Part shown: in pieces, positions 51,292 to 60,283 of the stretch
How positions within the stretch are numbered: position 1 is the first letter of the stretch
Layout: the number at the start of each line of letters is the position of its first letter
Assembly: GCF_001514145.1 (NCBI RefSeq)
Contig: NZ_KQ948659.1
Location: forward strand, 551,454-615,453
DNA: 64,000 bases
Direction of reading: 5' to 3'
Source of the DNA: Streptomyces canus
GTDB lineage: Bacteria; Actinomycetota; Actinomycetes; Streptomycetales; Streptomycetaceae
Notes under the pieces: generated by a model
Database searches by the model: none
Seen by the model: the letters and a program-made list of their open reading frames with translations, nothing else
What the model was told of the DNA's origin: nothing
Position numbers and translations under genes: made by a program

Positions 51292-53192
51292 CCGCGCCGC
51301 ATGTGTCGCCCCCCGACGACCCGACGCACCACCCCGACCTCCCGCCCACCGACCCCCTCCTGTCCCCCCTCACCGGCTGGACCCGCGCGCACTGGGAAGC
51401 CGTCGCCGACCGGCTGCTCGACGGGCTCCTGCCCTACGCCACGCCAGGCTTCGCCCAGTACCGGCTGCCCGGGCCGCCCAGCCACTCCGGGGCCTGGTCC
51501 GACGGCCTCGAGGGGTTCGCGCGGTCCTTCCTGCTCGCCGCCTTCCGGATCGCCGGGTCGGCGGGGCGGGTCGGCCCCGCGCTCATCGAGCGGTACGCCG
51601 CCGGACTCGCCGCCGGCACCGATCCGCACCACCCCGAGCACTGGCCACCGATCGCCGACCGTGCCCAGCCGATGGTGGAGGCCGCCTCGATCGCCCTCGC
51701 ACTGCACGAGTCCCGGCCCTGGCTGTGGGACCGGCTCGACGACAGTGTGCGGGGCCGGGTGGCCGAGTGGCTCGGCCGGTTCGTCGGGGCGACCGCCAAC
51801 GACTCCAACTGGCGGCTCTTCCAGGTGATCACGGAGGAGTTCCTGGCCTCCGTCGGCGCCCCGCACAGCCGGGAGGAGATCGACGCGGGCCTCGCCCGGT
51901 TGGACGACTGGTACCGGGGCGGCGGCTGGTACACCGACGGGGACGGGAAGAAGTTCGACTACTACAACGCCTGGGCGCTGCACCTGTACCCGGTGCTCTG
52001 GGCCCGGATCGCGGGACCGCGCGCCGACCCGGGGACCGTGTCCCGCCACCGCGACCGGCTGCGGGAGTTCCTCGGCGTCCACCAGTACTTCTTCGGCTCC
52101 GACGGCGCCCCCGTCCACCAGGGCCGCTCCCTCACCTACCGGTTCGCGGCCGCCGCCCCGCTCTGGGCGGGAGCCCTCGCCGACGCCACCCCGCTGCCGC
52201 CCGGCGTCACCCGCCGCCTGGCCTCCGGCACCCTGAAGCACTTCACCGAGCGGGGCGCCCCCGACGAGCGCGGCCTGCTCACCCTCGGCTGGTACCGACC
52301 GTTCGGGGGAGTGCTCCAGCGCTACTCGGGCCCCGCCTCCCCGTACTGGGCGAGCAAGGCGTTCCTCGGCCTGCTGCTGCCCGCCGACCACCCGGTGTGG
52401 ACGGTCCCGGAGGAGACCGGTCCCGTCGACACCACCGACACCGTCCTCGCCCTCCCCGCTCCCGGCTGGCTGATCCACTCGACCGCTTCCGACGGCATCG
52501 TCCGCCTCGTCAACCACGGCACCGACCGCCTCCCGCCCCCGCCCGCGGCCGACGACGACAGCCCGCACTACGCCAAGCTCGCCTACTCCACCGCCACCGC
52601 CCCCGAGACCCCCCTCGGCCCCGACAACCACCTCGCCCTGCTCGCCCCCGACGGCACCCCGTCCTCCCGCGGCCGTATCCACCCGCTGCACTGCGAAGGC
52701 GGCAGGGCCGCCTCCTGGCACCTCGCACGCGGGCACCGTGTCGAAACGGTGAGCGTGGTCCACGGGCCATGGGAGGTACGCGTGCACCGCATCCCGGTGG
52801 ACGACGTCCCGGTGCGGGAAGGGGGTTGGGCCCTCGCCGACGACAGCGGGCCGCCGATCGCCGAGCGGGGGCCCGGCTGGGCGCGGGTCCGCCGGGCCGC
52901 GGACGGACTGACGAGCACCGTCGTCGGACTGTACGGCTGGGGCGAGGCCGGCGGCACGGTCGTGGCGGCCGAGAACACCAACGCCTGCGGCCGGTACTCG
53001 GCGACCCCCGTCCTCGAAGGCACCGGTGCTCTCCTGGTCACCCTCGTGGCCCTCGGCACCGACGTACCGGTCACCGGCGCGGACGCCACGCTCACCCCCG
53101 GCGGCACTGTCGAGATCCGCTTCCCCGACGGCACCCGCCTCAGTGCCGGGCCAGCGTCACCGCCTGATCCAGGGCCTGCAGAAAGGAGTTGA
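51288..53192 (+). CDS. DUF2264 (GH154-related) cytoplasmic protein
   Basis: A 634-residue protein without signal peptide, coupled by ATGA to the LacI gene. Typical DUF2264 sequences are SHSGAWSDGLEGFARSFLLA near residue 65, ATANDSNWRLFQVITEEFLA near 169, YRGGGWYTDGDGKKFDYYNA near 206 and FFGSDGAPVHQGRSLTYRFA. The first two-thirds should be an alpha/alpha barrel; the last third is beta-rich. To my knowledge CAZy placed such proteins in GH154, with beta-glucuronidase activity reported. In this operon it stands where a GH105 unsaturated-uronide hydrolase usually stands, so an uronidase role is inferred. Its 3' end overlaps the convergent cobC gene by 53 bp. Confidence 0.78.
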   Translation: MTAPHVSPPDDPTHHPDLPPTDPLLSPLTGWTRAHWEAVADRLLDGLLPYATPGFAQYRLPGPPSHSGAWSDGLEGFARSFLLAAFRIAGSAGRVGPALIERYAAGLAAGTDPHHPEHWPPIADRAQPMVEAASIALALHESRPWLWDRLDDSVRGRVAEWLGRFVGATANDSNWRLFQVITEEFLASVGAPHSREEIDAGLARLDDWYRGGGWYTDGDGKKFDYYNAWALHLYPVLWARIAGPRADPGTVSRHRDRLREFLGVHQYFFGSDGAPVHQGRSLTYRFAAAAPLWAGALADATPLPPGVTRRLASGTLKHFTERGAPDERGLLTLGWYRPFGGVLQRYSGPASPYWASKAFLGLLLPADHPVWTVPEETGPVDTTDTVLALPAPGWLIHSTASDGIVRLVNHGTDRLPPPPAADDDSPHYAKLAYSTATAPETPLGPDNHLALLAPDGTPSSRGRIHPLHCEGGRAASWHLARGHRVETVSVVHGPWEVRVHRIPVDDVPVREGGWALADDSGPPIAERGPGWARVRRAADGLTSTVVGLYGWGEAGGTVVAAENTNACGRYSATPVLEGTGALLVTLVALGTDVPVTGADATLTPGGTVEIRFPDGTRLSAGPASPPDPGPAERS

Positions 53193-54207
53193 CAGTCGCC
53201 CGGTCCCGCACCGCCAGCCGCAGCCACTCCTCGCCGAGCCCCGGGAACGTGTCCCCGCGCCGCACCGCGAAACCGAGATCGCGCAGATGCCGTCGTACGA
53301 CAGCCGCCCTCGGCAGTCGTACGAGGACGAAGGGGCCCTGTGCCGGCTCGACCACGCGAAGCCCGTCCGAGGCGAACTCCCGCAGCCCGGCGACGAGATG
53401 GGCCCGGTCGGTGGCCACGCGGTGGGCCGCGTGGGCGGCCTCCGCCACGGCGCGCGGCTCCATGCAGGCCAGGGCCGCCGCGAGGGCCGGTGTGGAGACC
53501 GGCCACAGCGGCTGGGCCCGCTCCAAAGCGGCGATCGTCTCCGGGGCGGCGAGGACGTAGCCGATCCGGAGCCCGGCCAGGCCCCAGGTCTTCGTCAGGC
53601 TGCGCAGGACGACGAGGCCGGGCACGTCCGTCCGCCCGGCCAGGGCCTCGCGCTCGCCCGGCACCGCGTCCAGGAACGCCTCGTCCACCACCAACGTCCG
53701 CCCGGGACGGGCCAGTTCCGCGATCGTGGCGGCCGGATGCAGGACCGACGTGGGGTTGGTCGGATTGCCGACGACCACCAGGTCGGCGTCCTCGGGGACC
53801 GCCGCCGGGTCGAGCCGGAAGCCGTCCTCCTCCCGCAGCAGCACCCGGTCGACGGTGTGCCCGGCATCCCGCAGCGCGGCCTCCGGCTCGGTGAACTGCG
53901 GGTGCACCACCACCGGGTGACGAACCGTCAGGCCGCGCGCGAGCAGCACGAACGCCTCGGCGGCCCCCGCCGTCAGCAGTACCCGTTCCACGGGCACCTC
54001 GTGCCGGGCCGCCACCGCCGCCCGCGCCGCCCGCCCGTCGGGATAGGCGGCGAGCCCGGCCAGCGATCCGGCGATCCGCTCCCGCAGCCAGAGCGGGGGA
54101 GTGTCCGCGCGGACGTTCACGGCGAGGTCGGTGAGCCGCGCCCCGTCGTCCCGCACCTCGGCGTCGCCGTGGTGCCGCAGGTCGTGGCCGGCTCGGTCAG
54201 TGCGCAT
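53140..54207 (-). CDS. cobC: PLP-dependent aminotransferase-like CobC (Rv2231c type)
   Basis: A 355-residue class I/II PLP enzyme related to histidinol-phosphate aminotransferase and threonine-phosphate decarboxylase, which makes the aminopropanol linker of cobalamin. Features: VERVLLTAGAAEAFVLLARG, VVVGNPTNPTSVLHPAATI, TLVVDEAFLDAVPGE, and LRSLTKTWGLAGLRIGYVLA with the cofactor lysine in SLTKTW. The start overlaps the cbiX end by 11 bp. It is the last cob gene in this direction and its end overlaps the convergent DUF2264 gene. Confidence 0.85.
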   Translation of the reverse strand: MRTDRAGHDLRHHGDAEVRDDGARLTDLAVNVRADTPPLWLRERIAGSLAGLAAYPDGRAARAAVAARHEVPVERVLLTAGAAEAFVLLARGLTVRHPVVVHPQFTEPEAALRDAGHTVDRVLLREEDGFRLDPAAVPEDADLVVVGNPTNPTSVLHPAATIAELARPGRTLVVDEAFLDAVPGEREALAGRTDVPGLVVLRSLTKTWGLAGLRIGYVLAAPETIAALERAQPLWPVSTPALAAALACMEPRAVAEAAHAAHRVATDRAHLVAGLREFASDGLRVVEPAQGPFVLVRLPRAAVVRRHLRDLGFAVRRGDTFPGLGEEWLRLAVRDRATVNSFLQALDQAVTLARH

Positions 54208-55123
54208 GGGTGTGGGCGCCGTGGTGGTGGCCGTGGTGATGATGGCCGTCGTCGTCCGGGTGGAAGTGCGGCTGCTGCGGCAGACCCACCTTGTCCTCGA
54301 AGCCCGGCAGCGCGATGCGGTACACGCACGAGTCGCAGTTCATCCGCAGATCGCCCTTGACGGCCTCCTCGTACCGCTCCATCACCAGGTCCAGCAGCTC
54401 CGGCTCCGGACCGATGACCTCCGCCGAGCGCACCTCGACCTCCGGATGCGCGGCCGCCCAGCCCTCGGTCTGCTGCTTCACCCGGTCCGGCAGGATCCCG
54501 GTGAACAGGAAGTAGGGCAGCACGACGATCCTGCGCGCCCCCAGGGCCACACACCGGTCGAGCCCGCTCGGCACGTCCGGCGCGGCCAGCGACACGAACG
54601 CCGTCTCCACGCCCGCGTATCCGCGCCCCTCCCACAGCAGCCGGGCCGCCTTGTACACCTCGGCGTTGGCGTCGGGGTCGGTGGAACCCCGCCCGACGAG
54701 CAGCACGGTCACGTCCGCCCGGTCCATGGAGGTGCGTGCGCCGGTGGCGCCCAGCGCCTCGTCGAGACGCCGCTCCAGGACGTTCAGCAGCGCCGGGTGC
54801 GGGCCCAGCGGACGCCCGTAGGTGTACGAGATCCCGGGGTGCCGTTCCTTCTCGCGGGACAGCGCCGCCGGGATGTCGCCCTTGGCGTGGCCTGCGGACA
54901 CCAGCATCAGCGGTACGGCGGCGAACCTGCGGACACCGCGCTCCACCAGCTCGGCCACCGCGTCGGTGAGCGGCGGCGGGGAGAGCTCGATGAAGCCGCC
55001 AGCGACGGGCAGTTCGGGGTGGCGGGCCCCCAGCTCCCGGACGAAGTCACGGAACGCCTCGGCTCCGGCCTCGTCCCGGGTGCCATGACCGGCGATGAGC
55101 AGGGCGGGCGGCGGGGTGGTCAC
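54197..55123 (-). CDS. cbiX: Sirohydrochlorin chelatase CbiX with histidine-rich tail
   Basis: A 308-residue chelatase inserting cobalt into the corrin precursor. The N-terminal half starts ALLIAGHGTRDEAGAEAFRD with the metal-binding histidine and has AVPLMLVSAGHAKGDIPAAL; the second half repeats the fold (VLLVGRGSTDPDANAEVYKA, VVLPYFLFTGILPDRV). Near the end comes MNCDSCVYRIALPGFEDKVG with a CxxC pair and finally HHHHGHHHGAHTHAH, a possible metal store. Long form with two half-domains. Overlaps cobH by four bases (ATGA). Confidence 0.9.
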   Translation of the reverse strand: MTTPPPALLIAGHGTRDEAGAEAFRDFVRELGARHPELPVAGGFIELSPPPLTDAVAELVERGVRRFAAVPLMLVSAGHAKGDIPAALSREKERHPGISYTYGRPLGPHPALLNVLERRLDEALGATGARTSMDRADVTVLLVGRGSTDPDANAEVYKAARLLWEGRGYAGVETAFVSLAAPDVPSGLDRCVALGARRIVVLPYFLFTGILPDRVKQQTEGWAAAHPEVEVRSAEVIGPEPELLDLVMERYEEAVKGDLRMNCDSCVYRIALPGFEDKVGLPQQPHFHPDDDGHHHHGHHHGAHTHAH

Positions 55124-55710
55124 GATGTCTCCTCGGACGGGTGAGTGGGGTGGTACAGCAGGGCGTTGAGCGCCGCGGAGGCGACCGCCGAACCGCCCTT
55201 CTCGGACACGTTGCTCACGGCGGGCAGCCCGCTCTCGCGCAACGCGGCCTTGGACTCGACCGCGCCGACGAAGCCGACGGGCAGCCCGATGACGAGCGCC
55301 GGGGCCGCGTCCAGGGTCAGCAACTCCTCCAGCGCGGTGGGCGCGTTGCCGATCACCCAGATCGCCCCCGGGCCGACCTGCTCGTGTGCGAGGCGGATGG
55401 CGTGGGCCGAACGGGTCAGCCCGGGCCCCGACTTCGCGTCCCTCAGCCGGCAGACGGTCTCCCGCCGGGTGATGCCGGCCGCGACCATCTCCACGTCCGT
55501 GACCACGGGCGCGCCGGAGTGCAGCGCGGTGTGCGCCTTCTCCAGGTCGCCCTCGTCCATGACGAGATCGGTGGCGTACTCCAGATCGGCGGCGGAGTGG
55601 ATGACCCTCTCCACCACCGCCCGGGTCAGCGGCGGGAAGTGCGAGGTGTCCAGGCGGGCACGCAGCCGCCGGTAGGACTCCACCTCGATCGGGTGGACGA
55701 CACGGTTCAC
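55120..55710 (-). CDS. cobH: Precorrin-8X methylmutase CobH
   Basis: A 196-residue enzyme moving the methyl group from C-11 to C-12 to give hydrogenobyrinate. Sequences VHPIEVESYRRLRARLD, VERVIHSAADLEYATDLVMD (with the key histidine), PVVTDVEMVAAGITRR, WVIGNAPTALEELLTL and LVIGLPVGFVGAVESKAALR are family hallmarks. The GTG at 55710 overlaps the cobJ stop as GTGA; the upstream open frame is not used. Slightly shorter at the N-terminus than some homologues. Confidence 0.92.
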   Translation of the reverse strand: MNRVVHPIEVESYRRLRARLDTSHFPPLTRAVVERVIHSAADLEYATDLVMDEGDLEKAHTALHSGAPVVTDVEMVAAGITRRETVCRLRDAKSGPGLTRSAHAIRLAHEQVGPGAIWVIGNAPTALEELLTLDAAPALVIGLPVGFVGAVESKAALRESGLPAVSNVSEKGGSAVASAALNALLYHPTHPSEETS

Positions 55711-57389
55711 TTGGCGCCCTCCTGCCAGCGGTAGCCGCGCGGCGTCACCATGCGCCCCGCGATGTCGCGGGTCGCCGTGTTGCCCACGGTCACGACCGTC
55801 ATCATGTCGACCGTGGCCGGGTCGAGAGCGGCCAGTGTCGTCAGCCGGGCGGACTCGTCCGGCCGCGAGGCGTTCCGTACGACACCGACCGGCGTCGCCG
55901 GCTCCCGGTGCCCGGCGAGGATCGCCAGCGCCTTGGGCAGCTGCCAGTCCCGGCCCCGGGAACGGGGGTTGTAGAAGGTGACCACGATGTCCGCCTCGGC
56001 AGCGGCCCGCACCCGCCGCTCGATGACCTCCCACGGCGTGTGCAGGTCGGACAGGCTGATGGACACGTGGTCGTGGCCCAGCGGGGCACCGAGGATCGCG
56101 GCCGCCGCGAGCGCCGCGGTGACGCCGGGGACGCCGATCACGTCGATGTCGTCGGAGGCCTCGGCGAGCGCGGGGGAGGCCATGGCGTACACGCCGGCGT
56201 CCCCGCTGCCGATGAGCGCGACCGCCTGACCCTTGCGCGCCTCGGACACGGCGGTCCTGGCCCGCTCCTCCTCGGCCCCGAGCCCCGACTCCAGGATCCG
56301 GGTGCCGGGCCGCAGCAGATCACGGATCTGGTCGACGTACTGGTCGAGCCCGACCAGCACCGAAGCGCGCCGCAACTCCGCCTTCGCGCGGGGCGTGAGC
56401 AGGTCCCGGGCGCCGGGACCGAGCCCCACGACCGCGAGCCGGCCGCGCGCGGGACGCCGTACGACGGCGCAGGTCGCCATGGCGGGCCGCGCGGCCGACT
56501 TCCGCTTGGGGACGAGGAGTTCACCGCCGCCGATCAGCGCGGCAGCCTCGGCGACGGAGGGGGTGCCCACGGCCGCGAGGGGCGCGTCCGACGGGTTGGG
56601 CACCTCGACGGCGGCCAACTCCTCGGCGGCGTACGTGACCAGGGGCACGCCGAGCCGCTCGGCCGCCGCCACGATCCCCGGCTCCTGAGCCTTGGCGTCC
56701 ACGGTGGCGAGTTCGGCGACCGACTTCAAGGAGAGCCCGGCCCCGCGCAACGAGTCCTCGATCAGGTCGAGTACCTCCTCGACGGGCGCGCCCCTGGAGG
56801 CACCGACACCGACCACGACGGTGGGCGGACGCAGCACGACCTCCCGCTCGGAGAGCTCGACGAGCCGGTCCGTGACCCGGATGCCGTACGCCCCCTCCCC
56901 GGCGACCGGCAGCGGCGGCAGCGGCCAGAGCGACTCGTTGTGCAGGGCGACGGGTTCCCCGTCCAGCAGCGCCCGTGAAACGGCGGCCACCGCGCCCTCC
57001 ACCGGCAGCCCGAGCGTGTCGAGCCCGGCCACCCCCACCGCGTCGGTCGCCGTCGTCACCACGGGCTCCGCACCCAGCAACTCCCCGGCCTCCCGGGCGA
57101 GTTCATTGGCACCGCCGCCGTGCCCGCCGACCAGGGACACGGCGAACCGCCCGCCCTCGTCGACACACACCACACCCGGGTCGGATGCCTTGTCGCCGAG
57201 CAGCGGCGCGATCAGCCGTACGACCGCCCCCGTGGCCAGGAAACACACGAGCTGCTCGCACTCCGCGAACGCCCGCCGTACGGCGTCGCCCACGGGCCCG
57301 TCGTACACGCGCGTACGGTCCGGCCATGCCGCGGCCAGCCGGTCGCGTGCCGCCGCCCCCGCCGCGGTGGCGGAAATGAGGCCGATCAC
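55707..57389 (-). CDS. CbiG-CobJ fusion: cobalt-precorrin-5A hydrolase / precorrin-3B C17-methyltransferase
   Basis: A 560-residue two-domain enzyme. Residues of about 1-300 are CbiG (FLATGAVVRLIAPLLGDKAS, VSLVGGHGGGANELAREAGE, VVGVGASRGAPVEEVLDLIE). From about residue 318 the CobJ methyltransferase follows (GRLAVVGLGPGARDLLTPRA, ALIGSGDAGVYAMASPALAE, SISLSDLHTPWEVIERRVRA, VVTFYNPRSRGRDW). The two steps are ring contraction at C-17 and opening of the lactone. Fusion fits an arrangement seen in actinomycetes. GTGA/ATGA-type overlaps with cobL before and cobH after. Confidence 0.92.
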   Translation of the reverse strand: MIGLISATAAGAAARDRLAAAWPDRTRVYDGPVGDAVRRAFAECEQLVCFLATGAVVRLIAPLLGDKASDPGVVCVDEGGRFAVSLVGGHGGGANELAREAGELLGAEPVVTTATDAVGVAGLDTLGLPVEGAVAAVSRALLDGEPVALHNESLWPLPPLPVAGEGAYGIRVTDRLVELSEREVVLRPPTVVVGVGASRGAPVEEVLDLIEDSLRGAGLSLKSVAELATVDAKAQEPGIVAAAERLGVPLVTYAAEELAAVEVPNPSDAPLAAVGTPSVAEAAALIGGGELLVPKRKSAARPAMATCAVVRRPARGRLAVVGLGPGARDLLTPRAKAELRRASVLVGLDQYVDQIRDLLRPGTRILESGLGAEEERARTAVSEARKGQAVALIGSGDAGVYAMASPALAEASDDIDVIGVPGVTAALAAAAILGAPLGHDHVSISLSDLHTPWEVIERRVRAAAEADIVVTFYNPRSRGRDWQLPKALAILAGHREPATPVGVVRNASRPDESARLTTLAALDPATVDMMTVVTVGNTATRDIAGRMVTPRGYRWQEGAK

Positions 57390-58615
57390 TGAGCAACTCC
57401 TTCATGAGAGACGGGGTTTCTGGCACCCCACAGCAGAAAGACCGGATTGGTCGCCGCGAGCCGGGTCACGTCCCCGGGCAGCGGTGCGAGGCGGGACGAC
57501 TGGAGCAGTACGCCGTCGCAGTCGAACCCGGCGTCGGTGAGTGCCGCGCGTACGGCCGGCACCCGGTCGAGCGCGGCCATCGCGACGACGACGCTCCGCC
57601 GGGCCCGCCGCGCGCACACGGCGACGATGTCGGGCAGTTCGCGTCCACCACCGCCGACGAACACGGCGTCCGGGTCGTCGAGTTCCGCGAGGGCGTCCGG
57701 CGCGGACCCGTGCACGACCCGTACGTCGACCTCGTGTGCGGCCGCGTTGGCGCGGATCCGTTCGACGCCGTCGGGTGTCTTCTCGACCGCGACGACGGCG
57801 GCGCCGAGCCGCGCGCACTCCACGGCCACGGACCCGGAGCCCGCGCCGACGTCCCACACCAGATCGCCGAGCCGCGGTCCGAGCCGGGCCAGCGCCAGCG
57901 CCCGCACCTCGAACTTGGTGATCATCGAGTCCCGGTGGGTGAACTCGCCCTCCTCGAGAGCCCATCGGACGGGCGGGGCCGCGGGCCCGGCCACCGTGCG
58001 CACGGCACCGAGCGCCCGCGACTCGTCGAGACACAGCACGACACTCACCGCCGTACCCCAGTCCCGGACGGCGGCCTCGGCGGGGGTGACACGCTCGACG
58101 CGTTCGTCGTCGGTACCCAGGGCGGAGGCGACGACGAGAACACGGGTGTGGGCCGTGAGCGCCGCCCCCAGCTCGGCGGGACCCGCCCCCGGCCCCGTCA
58201 GCACCGCCACCTTCGGTCGTGCGCGGCACACGTTCACCGCCGTACGGAGATCACGCCCGTGCGCGCTGACCACCACCGCGTCGTCCCACGACAGTCCGAC
58301 CCGCGCGAAGGCGGCGGCGACGGAGGAGACCTGGGGCCGCACGTCCAGCGCGGCGGGCCCGAACCGCTCGGCCAGCACCCGCACGATCCCGAAGAACCCG
58401 GGGTCGCCCGAGGCCAGCACGACCACCCGCCGTTCCTTCTCCAGGTACTCCGCCATGGTGTCGAGGGCGGGAGCCAGCGGCCCGAGCACGATCCGCTCCG
58501 CGGCCTCCGGCAGCCGTACGGCATCCAGGTGCCGCCGCCCGCCCACCACCAGTTCGGCGCCGGCCAGGCACTCCTGGGGCGGCGCCCCCGTCCCCGTACC
58601 CACGACCGTGATCAC
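57386..58615 (-). CDS. cobL: Precorrin-6Y C5,15-methyltransferase CobL (CbiE+CbiT)
   Basis: A 409-residue bifunctional methyltransferase/decarboxylase. The N-terminal CbiE domain begins VITVVGTGTGAPPQECLAGA and has VVVLASGDPGFFGIVRVLAE; from about residue 215 the CbiT domain shows FTHRDSMITKFEVRALALAR and LVWDVGAGSGSVAVECARLG (S-adenosylmethionine site). The GTG at 58615 overlaps the cobM stop as GTGA and starts the conserved protein; the open frame upstream is a shadow of cobM. Overlaps the cbiG-cobJ start by four bases. Confidence 0.92.
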   Translation of the reverse strand: MITVVGTGTGAPPQECLAGAELVVGGRRHLDAVRLPEAAERIVLGPLAPALDTMAEYLEKERRVVVLASGDPGFFGIVRVLAERFGPAALDVRPQVSSVAAAFARVGLSWDDAVVVSAHGRDLRTAVNVCRARPKVAVLTGPGAGPAELGAALTAHTRVLVVASALGTDDERVERVTPAEAAVRDWGTAVSVVLCLDESRALGAVRTVAGPAAPPVRWALEEGEFTHRDSMITKFEVRALALARLGPRLGDLVWDVGAGSGSVAVECARLGAAVVAVEKTPDGVERIRANAAAHEVDVRVVHGSAPDALAELDDPDAVFVGGGGRELPDIVAVCARRARRSVVVAMAALDRVPAVRAALTDAGFDCDGVLLQSSRLAPLPGDVTRLAATNPVFLLWGARNPVSHEGVAQ

Positions 58616-59433
58616 GTGCCGGCACCCCGCGCCGCGCGCAGGGCCCGCCGGGCCTCCGGGTCGGCCTTGCGGTACCCGTGGAAGTGACCGGGGTGGTAGA
58701 GGTGCGACCGCGTGCCCTCGGAGTCCAGCGCCGGGCCGACCAGGAAGAGCGTGTGCTTCCAGAGCTTGTGCTCCTTGACGGTCTCCTCCAGCGTCTCGAT
58801 CGTGCACCGCACGACCAGCTCCTCCGGCCAGGTCGCCTGGTAGGCGACGACGACCGGCGTGGAGGTCGGATAACCGCCCTCGAGCAGCTCCCGCACCAAC
58901 TGCCCGCTGCGCGCCGCCGACAGGAAGATCGCCATGGTGGTGCCGTGCTTGGCGAACTCCCGCACCTCCTCGCCGGGCGGCATGGGCGTCTTGCCGCCGC
59001 CGAGCCGGGTCAGCACGACGGACTGCGCGACCTCGGGGATGGTCAGCTCGCGCTGTGCGAGCGCGGCGACCGCGGAGAACGCCGAGACACCGGGTACGAC
59101 CTCGGTCTCGATGCCGATCCGCGCACACCGGTCGAGCTGCTCCTGCGTACCGCCCCACAGGGCGGGGTCGCCGGAGTGGATCCGGGCGATCTTCAAGCCC
59201 TCGTCGCGCGCCCGCTCGTACACCGCGACGACATCCTCGAGCGACATCGTCGCCGAGTCGAGGATCTCCGCGTCCTCGCGCGCGTGCTCGAGGACCTCCG
59301 CCTGCACCAGGCTCGCGGCCCAGATCACGACGTCGGCCTCGGCGATGGCGCGCGCGGCCCGGAACGTCAGCAGATCGGCGGCGCCGGGGCCGGCACCGAC
59401 GAAGGTCACCTTGCCGGTGGGGGCATCGGCCAT
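58612..59433 (-). CDS. cobM: Precorrin-4 C11-methyltransferase CobM
   Basis: A 273-residue methyltransferase. GKVTFVGAGPGAADLLTFRA opens the fold, IARIHSGDPALWGGTQEQLD and EVVPGVSAFSAVAALAQREL are the central motifs, and VVLTRLGGGKTPMPPGEEVR is CobM-specific. The ATG at 59433 follows GAGAGGA; an upstream in-frame ATG at 59466 is less likely. A separate promoter is probable because the opposite-strand ZIP gene separates it from cobI; TTGACA occurs on the minus strand upstream but I see no matching -10. Confidence 0.92.
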   Translation of the reverse strand: MADAPTGKVTFVGAGPGAADLLTFRAARAIAEADVVIWAASLVQAEVLEHAREDAEILDSATMSLEDVVAVYERARDEGLKIARIHSGDPALWGGTQEQLDRCARIGIETEVVPGVSAFSAVAALAQRELTIPEVAQSVVLTRLGGGKTPMPPGEEVREFAKHGTTMAIFLSAARSGQLVRELLEGGYPTSTPVVVAYQATWPEELVVRCTIETLEETVKEHKLWKHTLFLVGPALDSEGTRSHLYHPGHFHGYRKADPEARRALRAARGAGT

Positions 59434-59528
59434 GGGAATCGGTCCTCTCGTTGCAAAAGGTGTCAAGGGTGTCGCCGGTGCGGTGGCCGGATGTGCGCGA
59501 ACGGGGGTTGATCGGATACCAAGGCCCT

Positions 59529-60257
59529 ATGGCGGTCTTCGTCGCGCTCGGCGCGTTCCTGATGACGCTGGCCGGCGGCTGGACGGCACAGCGGGTGACC
59601 GACCGCCGTCATCTGGTCCTCGGACTGGCCGGCGGCCTGATGCTCGGCGTGGTCGGCCTGGACCTGCTGCCGGAGGCGCTGCACGCGGCCGGCGACGAGG
59701 TCTTCGGCGTCCCCGCGGCCCTGCTCCTCTTCGTGGCCGGCTTCCTGCTGGCCCATCTGGTGGAACGTCTGCTGGCCGCCCGTCAGGCGGCGCACGGCGG
59801 CGAGGAGAAGGACGGCAGGGCGCCCGAGGTGGGCCTCACGGCGGCGGCCGCGATGGTCGGCCACAGCGCCATGGACGGCGTGGCCATCGGCGCGGCCTTC
59901 CAGGTGGGCGGCGGCATGGGTGCCGCGGTCGCGCTCGCCGTTGTGGCCCACGACTTCGCGGACGGCTTCAACACGTACACGATCACGAGCCTGTACGGAA
60001 ACGCCCGCCGCAGAGCGCTGGGGATGCTGTTCGCGGACGCTGCGGCCCCGGTGGTGGGCGCGGCCTCGACGTCGTTCGTGACCATCCCGGAGGGTCTGCT
60101 CGGCGGCTACCTCGGCCTCTTCGGCGGCGCGCTCCTCTATCTCGCGGCGGCCGAGATCCTCCCCGAGGCCCACCACGAACACCCCGCCCGCTCGACTCTG
60201 CTGTGCACGGTCGCGGGCGTGGGTTTCATCTGGCTGGTGGTGGGCCTGGCCGGCTGA
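59529..60257 (+). CDS. ZIP-family metal transporter within the cobalamin cluster
   Basis: A 242-residue polytopic membrane protein. Eight or so hydrophobic segments include VALGAFLMTLAGGWTAQRV at the start; the metal-binding helices carry MVGHSAMDGVAIGAAFQVGG and VAHDFADGFNTYTIT, the ZIP helix-4/5 histidine-aspartate pattern. A charged, histidine-poor loop (GGEEKDGRAPEVG) divides the halves. It is on the plus strand between cobI and cobM, both on the minus strand. Zinc is the usual cargo, while location hints at cobalt. The ATG at 59529 lacks a clear ribosome site. Confidence 0.8.
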   Translation: MAVFVALGAFLMTLAGGWTAQRVTDRRHLVLGLAGGLMLGVVGLDLLPEALHAAGDEVFGVPAALLLFVAGFLLAHLVERLLAARQAAHGGEEKDGRAPEVGLTAAAAMVGHSAMDGVAIGAAFQVGGGMGAAVALAVVAHDFADGFNTYTITSLYGNARRRALGMLFADAAAPVVGAASTSFVTIPEGLLGGYLGLFGGALLYLAAAEILPEAHHEHPARSTLLCTVAGVGFIWLVVGLAG

Positions 60258-60283
60258 TCCGGCTCCGGCGGCTCTGGAGGGGT

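Noticed and set aside
59434..59528. Cobalamin riboswitch upstream of cobM
   Set aside because: The gap is only 95 bp, too short for a full B12 riboswitch, and no B12-box-like sequence is seen; such an element may lie right of the window, upstream of the operon.
59434..59528. TTGACA on the minus strand as a cobM promoter
   Set aside because: No acceptable -10 element at 16-19 bp, so it is not listed as a promoter.
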